This document shows positions 8,001 to 16,345 of a DNA stretch of 64,000 nt, piece after piece. The notes beneath the pieces are model-generated. The model searched no databases, had not been told where the DNA came from, and saw only the letters and a list, made by a program, of their open reading frames with translations. A program made the position numbers and the translations under genes. Source of the DNA: UBA1715 sp045599365 (GTDB lineage: Bacteria > Bacteroidota > Bacteroidia > Bacteroidales > UBA1715); contig JAZRVS010000183.1 of the NCBI GenBank assembly GCA_045599365.1, positions 1-64,000 on the forward strand, in the 5' to 3' direction. Each line of letters starts with the position of its first letter. Positions within the stretch are counted from its first letter, which is position 1.

Positions 8001-10984
8001 ACACATCTGATTTAACATTGGCAGAAGGCTCAACACTTAATTTATTAGATTACTTAGTTATTGAACCAGATGATGCTTCTATCTCGAAAATAGAATGGTC
8101 CTGCAGTTCTACTGACGCTCTTGTTTCAGACGGAATTGTAAGCGCATTTGACGTAAATAGCGATACTGAAGTAACAATTACCGCAAAGGTTACGACTAAA
8201 GATGATTCATTTAAAACCGCCGATATTACGATTACTATTACAAATGCAACAACGCCAATTTCTTCAGTGATATTTAATAACACTACAGATTTAATTGTCG
8301 AAGAAGGCTCAACAATTGATTTGTCGAAGTATGTGACTATAAATCCTTCAAATGCTTCAATAGTAAAAACCGAATGGTCATCAAACTCACCATATGCGTC
8401 CGTAACAAATGGTGTTGTTTCAGCTGGAGAAGTTGATACAGATACCGATGTCCAAATTACAGTATCTCTCACTGATTCTGAAGGAACGACTGAATCTGCA
8501 ACAGCAACGGTAACTATCAAAAATGGTTGTGCTTTAATTGCACCTACAGTTACAAATGCAAATCAATCTATTTGCGATGGCAACAGCGAAAAAATAACAT
8601 TTACAGCTACTGGCGATAATACTGCTTCTTGGGTTTGGACAGATGCATCAGACAAAATTGTTAATACAACAAGTTCTTTCTCAACAGCAACAGAAGGTAC
8701 ATACTATGTATATCAGACTAAGGGAGAGTGTGAAAGTGCAAAGACCACAGTAAGTCTTTCAAAAAAGACAAAACCAGCAACTCCAATTATTGCAAATGTG
8801 GCTGTTTGTGAGGGAGAACAAGGAACATTTTCTTCAAATGTAGTTGCTACATGGTATTCAAGTAGCGATGTACAATTAGCAACAGGCAAAACATACGCGC
8901 CTTCAGTGGCAGGAACATACTATGCTAAACAAGAATTAGACGGATGTTTTAGTGATGCTGCGACAATTACATACACTATCAACGAAAAGCCAACATTGAC
9001 AGGAAACGATGTAACAATCGTTTACGGAGCAACAATTCCTAACTTAACAGTAACAACTGCATCTTCAAATACAGTAACATGGTATTACAATAATGCCCAA
9101 GTAGGTACGGGGACATCATTCGCAACAAACCAAACAGAAGTTGGCTCGTATGTTTATTATGCTGTAGCAGAAAATGCAAATGGTTGTTCTTCAGAAAAAG
9201 TTGCAGTTACATTACAAATTTCTGATTGCGATTTAGATGCTCCTACCATTACAAACGATTCTCAAAGTATTTGTGAAGGAAAAACCAATCCTTCATTTAC
9301 TGTTTCTGCAACCAACAGTGTTGCTTGGTACTCTGACGCAAAACTAACAGATTTAGTTTCTACGTCAAAAACATTTAAATCAACAGAAACAGAACCTGGC
9401 TCATATTTCTACTACGTAACTCAAAAAGGAACGTGCGAATCTCCAGCGCAGAAAGTTACATTTACAATCAACGAATTACCAATTGTTTCTATCAACGCTG
9501 AAAGTGAATTAACAACTGCTGACGAAGCAATTACAATTGCTGTATCCCCAATGGGTGGAACTTTAAGTGGGAAAGGTGTAAGCGGTTCCAAATTTAATCC
9601 AGCTATTGGAGCAGGAACGTATACATTGACATATACATACGAAGATTTAAATGGATGTACAAACACAGCTACAACACAAATAATCGTAACAAAAGCTATA
9701 ACAATTGATAGATCCCAATTGGGCGATACAATTGAACGAGCTAACACAATTAGCACATTGTATATGTCAGATAATTCGTACCCAGCGACCGCAAAAAATA
9801 CTCTTACAAAAGCTATTGCAACTGCTCAAAACTACTATGACAATTATGCTAATTACACACAAGCTCAAATAAATAGTCAAGTTACTACTTTAAGTAAAGC
9901 AATTCAAGATTTCTTAAACAGCAAAGTTGAAGCTATTGATTTGTCAATTTTGGAAGCAAAAATCAATGAGGCACTTACCGACATTCAAGTTAACGAATAC
10001 AGACGTGGAACGTCTGTTGGATTTATCCCAGAAGCAAGTTTCACCATGCTACAAAATGCTGTGACGGTTGCAAATAGTATATTATCAAATCCTCCAGCGA
10101 CTCAAAATGAAGTACGCGCAGCAGTAGCAACATTGCAAAGTGCAATTGATGCATTCTTTGCCTCTGAGATTAAAAATAAAGTTGAAAGTATGGAATTTAC
10201 GACATCAAAAATATATATGATTGTTGGAGATGAAATCACTCCAGAATTAATATTCTCTCCTGTTGGAGCTTCAACGGCATTAACATGGAAGTCATCAAAT
10301 ACGGATGTTGTAAACGTAACTGGTGCAGGCAAAATTATTGCGAAAAAAGCAGGTTCAGTTTCTGTAACAGCAACTTCTGTAGATAACCCAGCCTTATCAG
10401 ATCACGTTACAATCATCGTAACAGAAAAACCTGTTTTACAATCTGTTACAATGAACAATAAAGGGACTCAATTATATCTTCAATTCACAGAAGAAATGGC
10501 AGAACCAGATAAAGCTAGCATCTTCACTGATTTGTATATATATGGAACAAAGATTCCTATGTACAACGTGTTAGACGTTGCAACTTGGCCACTTGATCAA
10601 AAACGTTTGGTGGTTACTTTAGGAACTCCAATAGATGACATAAATGATATAACGATTTCATATACTGGAACATCTCTTACATCAATATACGGAGGTAAAA
10701 CACCCGACTTTAAATATAAAGTTGGAGCAACATCTGTTGACAATATTACAAAATATGACATTTATGCCTACCCAACACAAGCAACAACGTCAGTTACATT
10801 AGTTGGATTACCTCTTAATGCACAAATCATTGTACTATCATCAAATGGTAAAAAAGTTCTAACATTACTGTCAGAATCCGAAGAAGAAGAAATTCAAATT
10901 TCTCATCTCGTAGCTGGAACTTATCAAGTAATGATTTACTACAACAATAAATCAATTGCACAAACAACATTCATCAAACAATAA
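5099..10984 (+). CDS. Giant modular Ig-like secreted protein with T9SS type A sorting domain
   Basis: 1961 residues. The start is the ATG at 5099, which gives a good signal peptide (cleavage near SYA-IP); an in-frame TTG four codons earlier is less likely. Order of modules: an N-terminal beta domain (about 25-150); a cadherin-like beta-sandwich (155-240); about eight Ig-like units of 70-85 residues built on a W-Y/F ... TYTP ... FYV ... GCES pattern (240-875); three Big_2-like domains (875-1142; first one has VTWTTSNKDVATVENG); five more Ig-like units (1143-1530); two helical FIVAR-like units (1535-1692); one more Big_2 (1695-1778); a Big_5-like domain; and a C-terminal type A T9SS sorting domain (about 1884-1961). 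Expected to be carried across the outer membrane by T9SS and anchored at the surface as an adhesin or matrix protein. Its -7 element may be TATCTTTA at 5071. Ligand unknown. Confidence 0.9.
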   Translation: MRNLKSFWESIAIIGCLLFTTTISYAIPSWTRANYTSSTAFIGIVKINDYDKTFPITIEAGDYIGAFVGEECRMIAEVFTYNGKLYVSSVIQGGDASDMTGSTSEPEEVEWKVWDNSANKLISAQVYGTLWTESAGEIFDFEIGKPNTNSELKTLSIADFTLDPTFATTTTSYEITVPYGTSLPAESAYTAIAKDSRATTSVNAATSFDGTGNATTTITVTAEDKTTTKYTITFVQESCTATAPTESEISNLQYCFGDEDIQLSASFAKSSDKAVWYDSQTGGEALFTGNTFSPNVTDVNSYTYYVAKNDGTCESEERLEVTLTINSLPIIRINDIKDAYCKNEDDIALQPDILTVIPEEGKAVFYVDNNKATSFSPADLEAKTHQIQVWYTDRNGCRNSATQNVEINSVPEINLSSVPTSTCTNQAISLTPTTGTWTGTGVENNTFKSATTGSFELTYTETANGCSASDAVTITVNKATAPTVTPKSVEKNAEVPELQASATGTINWFESETGNSIATGTTYKPNVSTANETIYTFYVSNTEDGCESEKVAITLTITSCTTEAPEIAAVDAICNGDAFPTLTATGTNIVWYDAITDGNKLAEGSYTPTAAGTYFASQNTGCEGPRASVVVEVKEKPAKPTATGASSCGGSALTALTTTEPSNWFTSKTSAPIATNSKSYTPSNLTATTTFYVNRTVDGCTSDFAEVVYTIASIPAKPITTPTEACFGSTAKYIVRMSGSLATGATLQWYDEKGVAKGTESIQDVAVTNAGTYTYSVTQSIGECTSEKATATLTVYALPDPDITVNGTYCSDDTKEVTLLADITGGDFTIDGLIAESFTPSEMSKGTHTIEYFVEDEHGCYGEVTKDFVISDCSDPEVTTLTLDKSTLSLLKGEKSDALIVTIAPPEAPQTVTWTTSNKDVATVENGVVTAVGAGTAVITATSTYTGSKSASCNVTVVAPVTNVSFNNTSDLTLAEGSTLNLLDYLVIEPDDASISKIEWSCSSTDALVSDGIVSAFDVNSDTEVTITAKVTTKDDSFKTADITITITNATTPISSVIFNNTTDLIVEEGSTIDLSKYVTINPSNASIVKTEWSSNSPYASVTNGVVSAGEVDTDTDVQITVSLTDSEGTTESATATVTIKNGCALIAPTVTNANQSICDGNSEKITFTATGDNTASWVWTDASDKIVNTTSSFSTATEGTYYVYQTKGECESAKTTVSLSKKTKPATPIIANVAVCEGEQGTFSSNVVATWYSSSDVQLATGKTYAPSVAGTYYAKQELDGCFSDAATITYTINEKPTLTGNDVTIVYGATIPNLTVTTASSNTVTWYYNNAQVGTGTSFATNQTEVGSYVYYAVAENANGCSSEKVAVTLQISDCDLDAPTITNDSQSICEGKTNPSFTVSATNSVAWYSDAKLTDLVSTSKTFKSTETEPGSYFYYVTQKGTCESPAQKVTFTINELPIVSINAESELTTADEAITIAVSPMGGTLSGKGVSGSKFNPAIGAGTYTLTYTYEDLNGCTNTATTQIIVTKAITIDRSQLGDTIERANTISTLYMSDNSYPATAKNTLTKAIATAQNYYDNYANYTQAQINSQVTTLSKAIQDFLNSKVEAIDLSILEAKINEALTDIQVNEYRRGTSVGFIPEASFTMLQNAVTVANSILSNPPATQNEVRAAVATLQSAIDAFFASEIKNKVESMEFTTSKIYMIVGDEITPELIFSPVGASTALTWKSSNTDVVNVTGAGKIIAKKAGSVSVTATSVDNPALSDHVTIIVTEKPVLQSVTMNNKGTQLYLQFTEEMAEPDKASIFTDLYIYGTKIPMYNVLDVATWPLDQKRLVVTLGTPIDDINDITISYTGTSLTSIYGGKTPDFKYKVGATSVDNITKYDIYAYPTQATTSVTLVGLPLNAQIIVLSSNGKKVLTLLSESEEEEIQISHLVAGTYQVMIYYNNKSIAQTTFIKQ

Positions 10985-10989
10985 AAATA

Positions 10990-11016
10990 AAGACGTGCCA
11001 ACCGCACGTCTTTTTT
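10990..11016 (+). terminator. Terminator of the giant Ig-like gene
   Basis: Perfect 9-bp stem AAGACGTGC / GCACGTCTT (10990-10998, 11004-11012) with a 5-base loop, then a run of T. It also lies 13 bases ahead of the next start codon. Confidence 0.92.
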
Positions 11017-11028
11017 AATTCTATTATC

Positions 11029-12177
11029 ATGAAACGACTATTTTTTACATTTTGTTCTCTTTGTTTCGTACTGACGGTCTCAGCTCAACTTCGCACTGCT
11101 AACGAAGTTAAAACTACTTTTTCGCCCAAAAATTTAATGGCAAACAATATTGAATTCTCTTTGTCCAAAATTTATGCACAATTAGGCATTGAATTGCAAG
11201 ATATTCAAGGAGACATTCAAAAAGTTTCATTCTCCAAAGACAATAATAATTGGTGTGAATGCATTTTCAACAATGAGAATCAAATCTCTCAAATAAAAAA
11301 AGACGACAAAGATATTTGTAAATTTGTCTATAACTCCAATTCAAAAGTTGAAGTAATTCAATTTGAAAACGAAATTATCGCAATTACATACGATAAAAAA
11401 GGTCGTGTCGCAAGTGAAGCAATATTGTATCCATATCAGTCAAAAAATACTCTAACTGACGGTAAGAAATCAATTACGGTAATGACTGACGATTATATTT
11501 TCACCAATTTGTGGCAATCGCAAAAAGCAACTGATTCTACAGCTCGCATTTATCTATACGAAGTAAAGGGGCAAGGTTTATTACAAGAATGGGCTATAAA
11601 ACAATTATTCTCTTATACTTACAAAGGGAATGGTTTAATGAAAACAAAAGTTGAAATAGCATCAAACCCATATCGTGACGCAATTTTTGATTTTTCATAC
11701 AAAAAGAAAGTCCTTGATCAACAAGTAAAAACTTATACCAATAGCGATATGGTTGAGGGAACAACATACTTTTACGAAAATGGACAATTGGTAAAAGTAA
11801 ACAAAGGATACTTTAGAGCAGCAAAAGGTAAAAATCCTCCGCTCATCAGTTCAGAAACGAACACAATGACGTACGATTCGCTTGGCAACATGACAACATA
11901 TACAAGTACCGACGGATATAGACAAGACATTTGTACGTTACAATACGATACAAATAAAAGAATTGTAAAAGTTCAAAAGCAACAAGAAAATGGAGAACAA
12001 ATACCAATGTTCCAATGTGAATACAACGACCAAAACATTGTTGTGAAATCAACACAAAGCAATGGACAACAAAAAATTTCATTCGATTATGATGAAAAAG
12101 GGAATTGGAATAAACAAACAATAGTTAAAAATAATGGTACAACGCAAGTTGTTGAACGTGTAATTACATACAAATAA
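11029..12177 (+). CDS. Exported protein of unknown function
   Basis: 382 residues with a signal peptide ending in VSAQL (about 1-20). The body has several tyrosine-aspartate motifs (ITYDKKGR, MTYDSLGN, FDYDEKGNW) resembling RHS/YD repeat units, suggesting a beta-rich, repeat-like exported protein. No lipobox, no T9SS tail and no catalytic motif that I recognise. It follows the giant adhesin gene but is separated from it by a strong terminator. It is the first of three small exported-protein genes with the same orientation, probably periplasmic or outer-membrane-associated. Function not assigned. Confidence 0.65.
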   Translation: MKRLFFTFCSLCFVLTVSAQLRTANEVKTTFSPKNLMANNIEFSLSKIYAQLGIELQDIQGDIQKVSFSKDNNNWCECIFNNENQISQIKKDDKDICKFVYNSNSKVEVIQFENEIIAITYDKKGRVASEAILYPYQSKNTLTDGKKSITVMTDDYIFTNLWQSQKATDSTARIYLYEVKGQGLLQEWAIKQLFSYTYKGNGLMKTKVEIASNPYRDAIFDFSYKKKVLDQQVKTYTNSDMVEGTTYFYENGQLVKVNKGYFRAAKGKNPPLISSETNTMTYDSLGNMTTYTSTDGYRQDICTLQYDTNKRIVKVQKQQENGEQIPMFQCEYNDQNIVVKSTQSNGQQKISFDYDEKGNWNKQTIVKNNGTTQVVERVITYK

Positions 12178-12213
12178 TTCTATTCATTGTACAATCCATG
12201 ACAAAATTCGTAT

Positions 12214-12852
12214 ATGAAGTATTTGATTACGTTTTTACTCCTTTTATCTTCGATAGCCTCATTTGCACAATCGCAATTTGAAGGAGAAATCACGTATGTA
12301 AAAACAAGTTACTCCGATACGCTATATTACGTTTACAGCATAAAAGATAGTTGCGTACGAATAGATGAATATGACAAATTTAATCGTCCGTCCCGAGCAT
12401 ATATTGTCAACCTACAAGATGAATCTATTATGGTTATAAACCCCAACAAGCAACTATATGCAAAAATGGAAAGTTTACCTCAAAATGAACAATCTCAAAA
12501 TTTAGAGGTTATTTCAACAGGAAACTACAAATACATCAATGGCTATAAATGCAGTCAATGGAGAGTACGAAATATAGCCACTAATAATGAAATAACATAT
12601 TGGATGACAGGTGATAATTTCAATTTTTACACTCCAATGTCCCAGATTGCAATGTCTATAGAAGATTATTTTCTCTTTTTCAAAGCTTTGCCAATTGCAA
12701 AAATGAAGGGATCTATACCAATGCTCATAGAAAACAAAACTCTCACTCGAGCATCTAAGGCAACGATAAGTGTAACAAATGTAAAACCACAGAGTGTTGA
12801 CACATCAATTTTCAATTTGTCGCAATATCAAAAGTTTGAGAATTTACGATAA
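12214..12852 (+). CDS. Exported DUF4412-like protein
   Basis: 212 residues with a signal peptide ending SFAQS. The layout, FEGEITYVKTSYSD after the signal, a middle part on stored residues (VINPNKQLYAKM) and GYKCSQWRV near residue 110, resembles DUF4412-type periplasmic/outer-membrane proteins of Bacteroidota. Those are of unknown function, often described as lipocalin- or LolA-like folds. It lies 36 bases after the preceding exported-protein gene and 10 bases before the next, so the three genes may form a single transcription unit. Confidence 0.6.
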   Translation: MKYLITFLLLLSSIASFAQSQFEGEITYVKTSYSDTLYYVYSIKDSCVRIDEYDKFNRPSRAYIVNLQDESIMVINPNKQLYAKMESLPQNEQSQNLEVISTGNYKYINGYKCSQWRVRNIATNNEITYWMTGDNFNFYTPMSQIAMSIEDYFLFFKALPIAKMKGSIPMLIENKTLTRASKATISVTNVKPQSVDTSIFNLSQYQKFENLR

Positions 12853-12862
12853 ATCCTCGTAT

Positions 12863-13264
12863 ATGCTGATAAAAAAACTCATATTACTATGTTGCATATT
12901 GTTCGTAGCAACAACATCATTTGCAGGTTGGTCACCCGATTATAGTACGATTTTGTGTCCCAATATGAGCAACGAAGAAATACACAAATGCCTACACACT
13001 TTTATTCCAAAAGATGCTGAAATCATCAAAGAAGACGACAACTTCTTATTGGCATATATGTACGGAAAAACAAAAAATTGTTCTGCTGTACTTTATACTT
13101 TCAAGTTTATTATTGATAAAGAACAAGTCCGTTATGGATTATATTTTGGAAAAAGTAAAAACGATGTCGGTCATTTTTGCATAAATGAAATAACTCTTCA
13201 AATGCAAACATTTGAAGACGAACTACTCAAATGTTTTGGTAAGACCAATAAAGCATCCGAATGA
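12863..13264 (+). CDS. Small exported protein of unknown function
   Basis: 133 residues starting at the ATG at 12863, which opens directly into a signal peptide (MLIKKLILLCCILFVATT, then SFAG). The longer reading frame from 12794 runs through the preceding gene and is not used. After the signal the protein has four scattered cysteines (for example ILCPNMS, HKCLHTF, NCSAV, HFCINE and KCFGK), so disulfides are possible. No family recognised. It begins 10 bases after the upstream DUF4412-like gene, which suggests a shared transcript. A copy of the dispersed intergenic repeat begins 31 bases after its stop. Confidence 0.55.
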   Translation: MLIKKLILLCCILFVATTSFAGWSPDYSTILCPNMSNEEIHKCLHTFIPKDAEIIKEDDNFLLAYMYGKTKNCSAVLYTFKFIIDKEQVRYGLYFGKSKNDVGHFCINEITLQMQTFEDELLKCFGKTNKASE

Positions 13265-13295
13265 TAGCAACTACAATCTAATGTGGTTAAAAATA

Positions 13296-13460
13296 GGGAA
13301 TAATATACATCCTGGCAGTAATTTAGTTGTCAGTTTCCATTTGTCAGTTGTCAGACGAATCTCTTTGTGTAATCAACTTACCATTATGAAAATAAAACTG
13401 GGAACTGACTACTGATACCTAATTACAAATGATTGTGTTGCCAACTTGTATATTGTTTCC
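13296..13460 (-). repeat. Dispersed intergenic repeat, copy A
   Basis: About 165 bp, read on the minus strand from GGAAAC (13460) to near 13296. It matches 48794-48958 and 50374-50532 along its whole length, including the core CACAATCATTTGT. Inside it, GTCAGTTcCCAGTTT and a downstream AAATGGAAACTGAC can form an imperfect stem. This copy sits downstream of pckA in the same orientation. Not a gene and no transposase; see findings. Confidence 0.85.
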
Positions 13461-13463
13461 TTG

Positions 13464-13505
13464 CAAAAAAATAAGAGAGGATTCAATCATAACTGAACCC
13501 TCTCT
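13464..13505 (-). terminator. Terminator of pckA
   Basis: Minus-strand hairpin with arms 13474-13485 and 13494-13505 (AGAGAGG/CCTCTCT core plus TTCA/TGAA) followed on the minus strand by a T run complementary to the A run at 13465-13471. It lies 24 bases beyond the pckA stop. Confidence 0.88.
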
Positions 13506-13529
13506 CGCTAATATGAAAAAACTATCTTA

Positions 13530-15134
13530 TTATAGTTGTGGACCAGCAGAAACCAATGCTTTACCAGCTTCGTTACCAGTGTATTTAGCGAAGTACTTGA
13601 TGAAACGAGCAGCAAGATCTTTTGCTTTTTCTTCCCATTTGCAAGCACAATCGTAAGTGTCGCGTGGGTCAAGAATTGCTGGGTTAACATTTGGTAAAGA
13701 TGTTGGAACTGTAAAGTTGAACATTGGGATTTGTTTTGTTTCAGCTTTAAGGATAGAACCATCAAGGATTGCATCAATGATACCTCTTGTGTCAGGAATA
13801 GAAATACGTTTTCCAGTTCCGTTCCAACCTGTATTTACTAAGTATGCTTTAGCACCTGATTTTTCCATTTTCTTTACAAGTTCTTGAGCATATTTTGTTG
13901 GATGTAATTCCAAGAATGCTTGACCGAAACATGCAGAGAATGTTGGAGTTGGTTCTGTAATACCACGTTCTGTACCAGCCAATTTAGCTGTGAAACCAGA
14001 CAAGAAATAGTATTGAGTTTGTTCTGGAGTCAAGATTGATACTGGAGGAAGAACTCCGAATGCGTCAGCTGACAAGAAGATAACATTCTTAGCTGCTGGA
14101 GCAGCAGAAATTGGAGTTTGAATGTTTTTGATATGGTTGACTGGATAAGAAACCCGAGTGTTTTCTGTAACTGATTTATCGTTGAAATCAATTTTTCCAT
14201 CAGCAGCAACTGTTACATTTTCCAACAAAGCGTTACGTTTGATTGCGCCATAGATATCTGGTTCGTTTTCTTTAGAAAGACCGATAACTTTTGCATAGCA
14301 ACCACCTTCAAAGTTGAATACGCCATTGTCATCCCATCCATGTTCGTCATCACCAATCAATTTACGTTTTGGATCTGTTGACAAAGTTGTTTTACCTGTA
14401 CCTGACAAACCGAAGAAGATAGCTGTTTCTTTACCTTCCATATTGCAGTTTGCAGAACAGTGCATAGAAGCAATACCTTTAAGTGGCAAATAGTAGTTCA
14501 TCATAGAGAACATACCTTTTTTCATTTCACCACCATACCAAGTGTTGATGATAACTTGTTCACGAGAAGTTACGTTGAAAGCAACGCAAGTTTCTGAGTT
14601 CAAACCTAATTCTTTGTAGTTTTCAACTTTTGCTTTTGAAGCATTGTAGATAACGAAGTTAGGTTCGAAGTTAGCCAATTCTTCAGCTGAAGGTTGGATG
14701 AACATGTTCTTTACAAAGTGAGCTTGCCATGCAACTTCAACGATGAAACGAACAGCCATACGAGTATCTTTGTTAGCACCGCAGAAAGCGTCAACTACAT
14801 AAAGATTTTTGTTGCAAAGTTCTTTCTTAGCGATTTCTTTTACTTTTGCCCAAACTTCTTCAGACATTGGGTGGTTGTCGTTTTTGTATTCGTCAGAAGT
14901 CCACCATACAGTGTTTTTAGAATTTTCATCCATAACAATGTATTTGTCTTTAGGAGAACGACCTGTGTAAACACCTGTCATTACGTTTACAGCACCAAGT
15001 TCTGTTTCTTGACCTTTGTCGAAACCTGTAAGACCAGCTTTAGTTTCTTCTTCGAAAAGCATCTCGTAAGAAGGATTGTGAGCGATTACTGTTGCACCAG
15101 TAATGCCGTACTTTGTTAAATCTAAATTTGCCAT
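13530..15134 (-). CDS. pckA: Phosphoenolpyruvate carboxykinase (ATP)
   Basis: Interconverts oxaloacetate plus ATP with phosphoenolpyruvate, CO2 and ADP. In anaerobic Bacteroidota it usually runs toward oxaloacetate, feeding succinate production. 534 residues, the normal length. The P-loop GLSGTGKTTLS (about 241-251), the kinase-2 region IGDDEHGWDD and RVSYPVNHIKNI are all present, with the ATP-type (not GTP-type) signature. Codon use is as biased as that of gap, fitting high expression. Candidate promoter at 15200; terminator at 13464-13505. Diverges from an SDR-fold gene on the plus strand. Identity is secure. Confidence 0.97.
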   Translation of the reverse strand: MANLDLTKYGITGATVIAHNPSYEMLFEEETKAGLTGFDKGQETELGAVNVMTGVYTGRSPKDKYIVMDENSKNTVWWTSDEYKNDNHPMSEEVWAKVKEIAKKELCNKNLYVVDAFCGANKDTRMAVRFIVEVAWQAHFVKNMFIQPSAEELANFEPNFVIYNASKAKVENYKELGLNSETCVAFNVTSREQVIINTWYGGEMKKGMFSMMNYYLPLKGIASMHCSANCNMEGKETAIFFGLSGTGKTTLSTDPKRKLIGDDEHGWDDNGVFNFEGGCYAKVIGLSKENEPDIYGAIKRNALLENVTVAADGKIDFNDKSVTENTRVSYPVNHIKNIQTPISAAPAAKNVIFLSADAFGVLPPVSILTPEQTQYYFLSGFTAKLAGTERGITEPTPTFSACFGQAFLELHPTKYAQELVKKMEKSGAKAYLVNTGWNGTGKRISIPDTRGIIDAILDGSILKAETKQIPMFNFTVPTSLPNVNPAILDPRDTYDCACKWEEKAKDLAARFIKYFAKYTGNEAGKALVSAGPQL

Positions 15135-15199
15135 TTTGTTGACGTTTATAAATGAATTAATATTAACTACTTATGTCCAAGATTTTATCTCAAACCTTG

Positions 15200-15207
15200 C
15201 AAAAATA
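15200..15207 (-). promoter_or_regulatory. Candidate -7 element of pckA
   Basis: Reads TATTTTTG on the minus strand, 65 bases before the pckA ATG. A minus-strand TTG (15231-15233) lies 23 bases upstream, slightly long for the usual -33 spacing. Confidence 0.5.
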
Positions 15208-15300
15208 GTAAATTTTTAGAAATGATAAATCAATTAAGATTATTTTCTATTTTTGACCTTGAAAATTCTTCATTTTGAAAAATCTAATACGTCTTCTTTT

Positions 15301-16320
15301 ATGAAAAAAGCATTATTCATCGGAGGAACAGGAACAATCAGTACAGCAATTTCTAAGTGTGTAGCAGAATCAAAGGAATGGGATTTATATGTCATAAATA
15401 GAGGCTCACGAAACTCAATTTTACCTTCTAACGTACACACAATAACCCTAAACGATATAAACAATGAGTCTGAAGCAAAAGAAAAACTTTCGGGATTGAC
15501 TTTTGACTGTGTTTGCGATTTCATTGGATTTGTTCCTTCTCAAATCGAAAGAGATTATCGCTTATTTTACGATAAAACCAAACAATTTATGTACATAAGT
15601 TCCGCTTCTGCCTATCAAAAACCAATTAGCAACCATATCATTACAGAAGGTACTCCATTAGCAAATCCATATTGGCAATACTCTCGAGATAAAATTGCAT
15701 GCGAATCATTTTTAATGGAAAAATATAGAGAAAATGGTTTTCCAATTACCATTATTCGTCCAAGTCATACCTACGATGAACGCTCTATTCCACTTGGTGT
15801 ACATGGTAAAAATGGTAGTTGGCAAGTAGTTAAAAGAATGTTGGCTGGAAAGCCTGTCATTATACATGGAGATGGTACCTCGCTATGGACTATGACACAC
15901 AACAGCGACTTTGCGAAAGGATTTTTCGGACTCATGGGAAACCCTCACGCAATTGGAGAATCGTTCCAAATAACATCCGACGAATCTCTTACATGGAATC
16001 AAATCTACCAATGTATTGCTGATTGCCTAAATGTACCATTAAACGCATATCATATAGCATCGGAATTCCTCGCTGCAACGAGCGACTACGATTTTACAGG
16101 TAGTTTAATTGGTGACAAGGCCAATACCGTCATTTTTGATAATTCAAAATTAAAACGAGTCGTTCCAAATTTTAAACCAACTGTCCGTTTTGACCAAGGA
16201 ATTCGAACTACTATTGAATATGTGTTAGCTCATCCTGAATATCAAAAAGAAGACATTGAATTTGATTCTTGGTGCGATAAGATTATTCAAGTATTAGAAT
16301 CAGCAAAAAAAGAATTCTAA
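15301..16320 (+). CDS. SDR-fold NAD-dependent epimerase/dehydratase family protein
   Basis: 339 residues from the ATG at 15301; the longer frame from 15253 has no family support. N-terminal Rossmann motif LFIGGTGTIS (about residues 6-15) binds the dinucleotide. A Y-S-R-D-K motif (YxxxK; near residue 135, in WQYSRDKIACE) is at the position of the catalytic Tyr and Lys of extended SDRs. The C-terminal part is like nucleotide-sugar epimerases and the plastid CSP41-like branch. Substrate unknown. It converges with rseP, whose stop is 26 bases away, and diverges from pckA; no operon partner. Confidence 0.78.
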   Translation: MKKALFIGGTGTISTAISKCVAESKEWDLYVINRGSRNSILPSNVHTITLNDINNESEAKEKLSGLTFDCVCDFIGFVPSQIERDYRLFYDKTKQFMYISSASAYQKPISNHIITEGTPLANPYWQYSRDKIACESFLMEKYRENGFPITIIRPSHTYDERSIPLGVHGKNGSWQVVKRMLAGKPVIIHGDGTSLWTMTHNSDFAKGFFGLMGNPHAIGESFQITSDESLTWNQIYQCIADCLNVPLNAYHIASEFLAATSDYDFTGSLIGDKANTVIFDNSKLKRVVPNFKPTVRFDQGIRTTIEYVLAHPEYQKEDIEFDSWCDKIIQVLESAKKEF

Positions 16321-16345
16321 TCTTTTATATGCAAAAATTACACTT

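Noticed and set aside
6373..8520. Long minus-strand ORFs inside the giant Ig-like gene
   Set aside because: They are mirror images of a threonine/alanine-rich coding sequence; no starts, promoters or family resemblance.
12794..12862. Longer start for the small exported protein at 12863
   Set aside because: It would run through the previous gene, and the signal peptide begins at the ATG at 12863.
13429..13656. Plus-strand ORF across the pckA end
   Set aside because: Shadow of pckA, its terminator and the repeat; no family or promoter.
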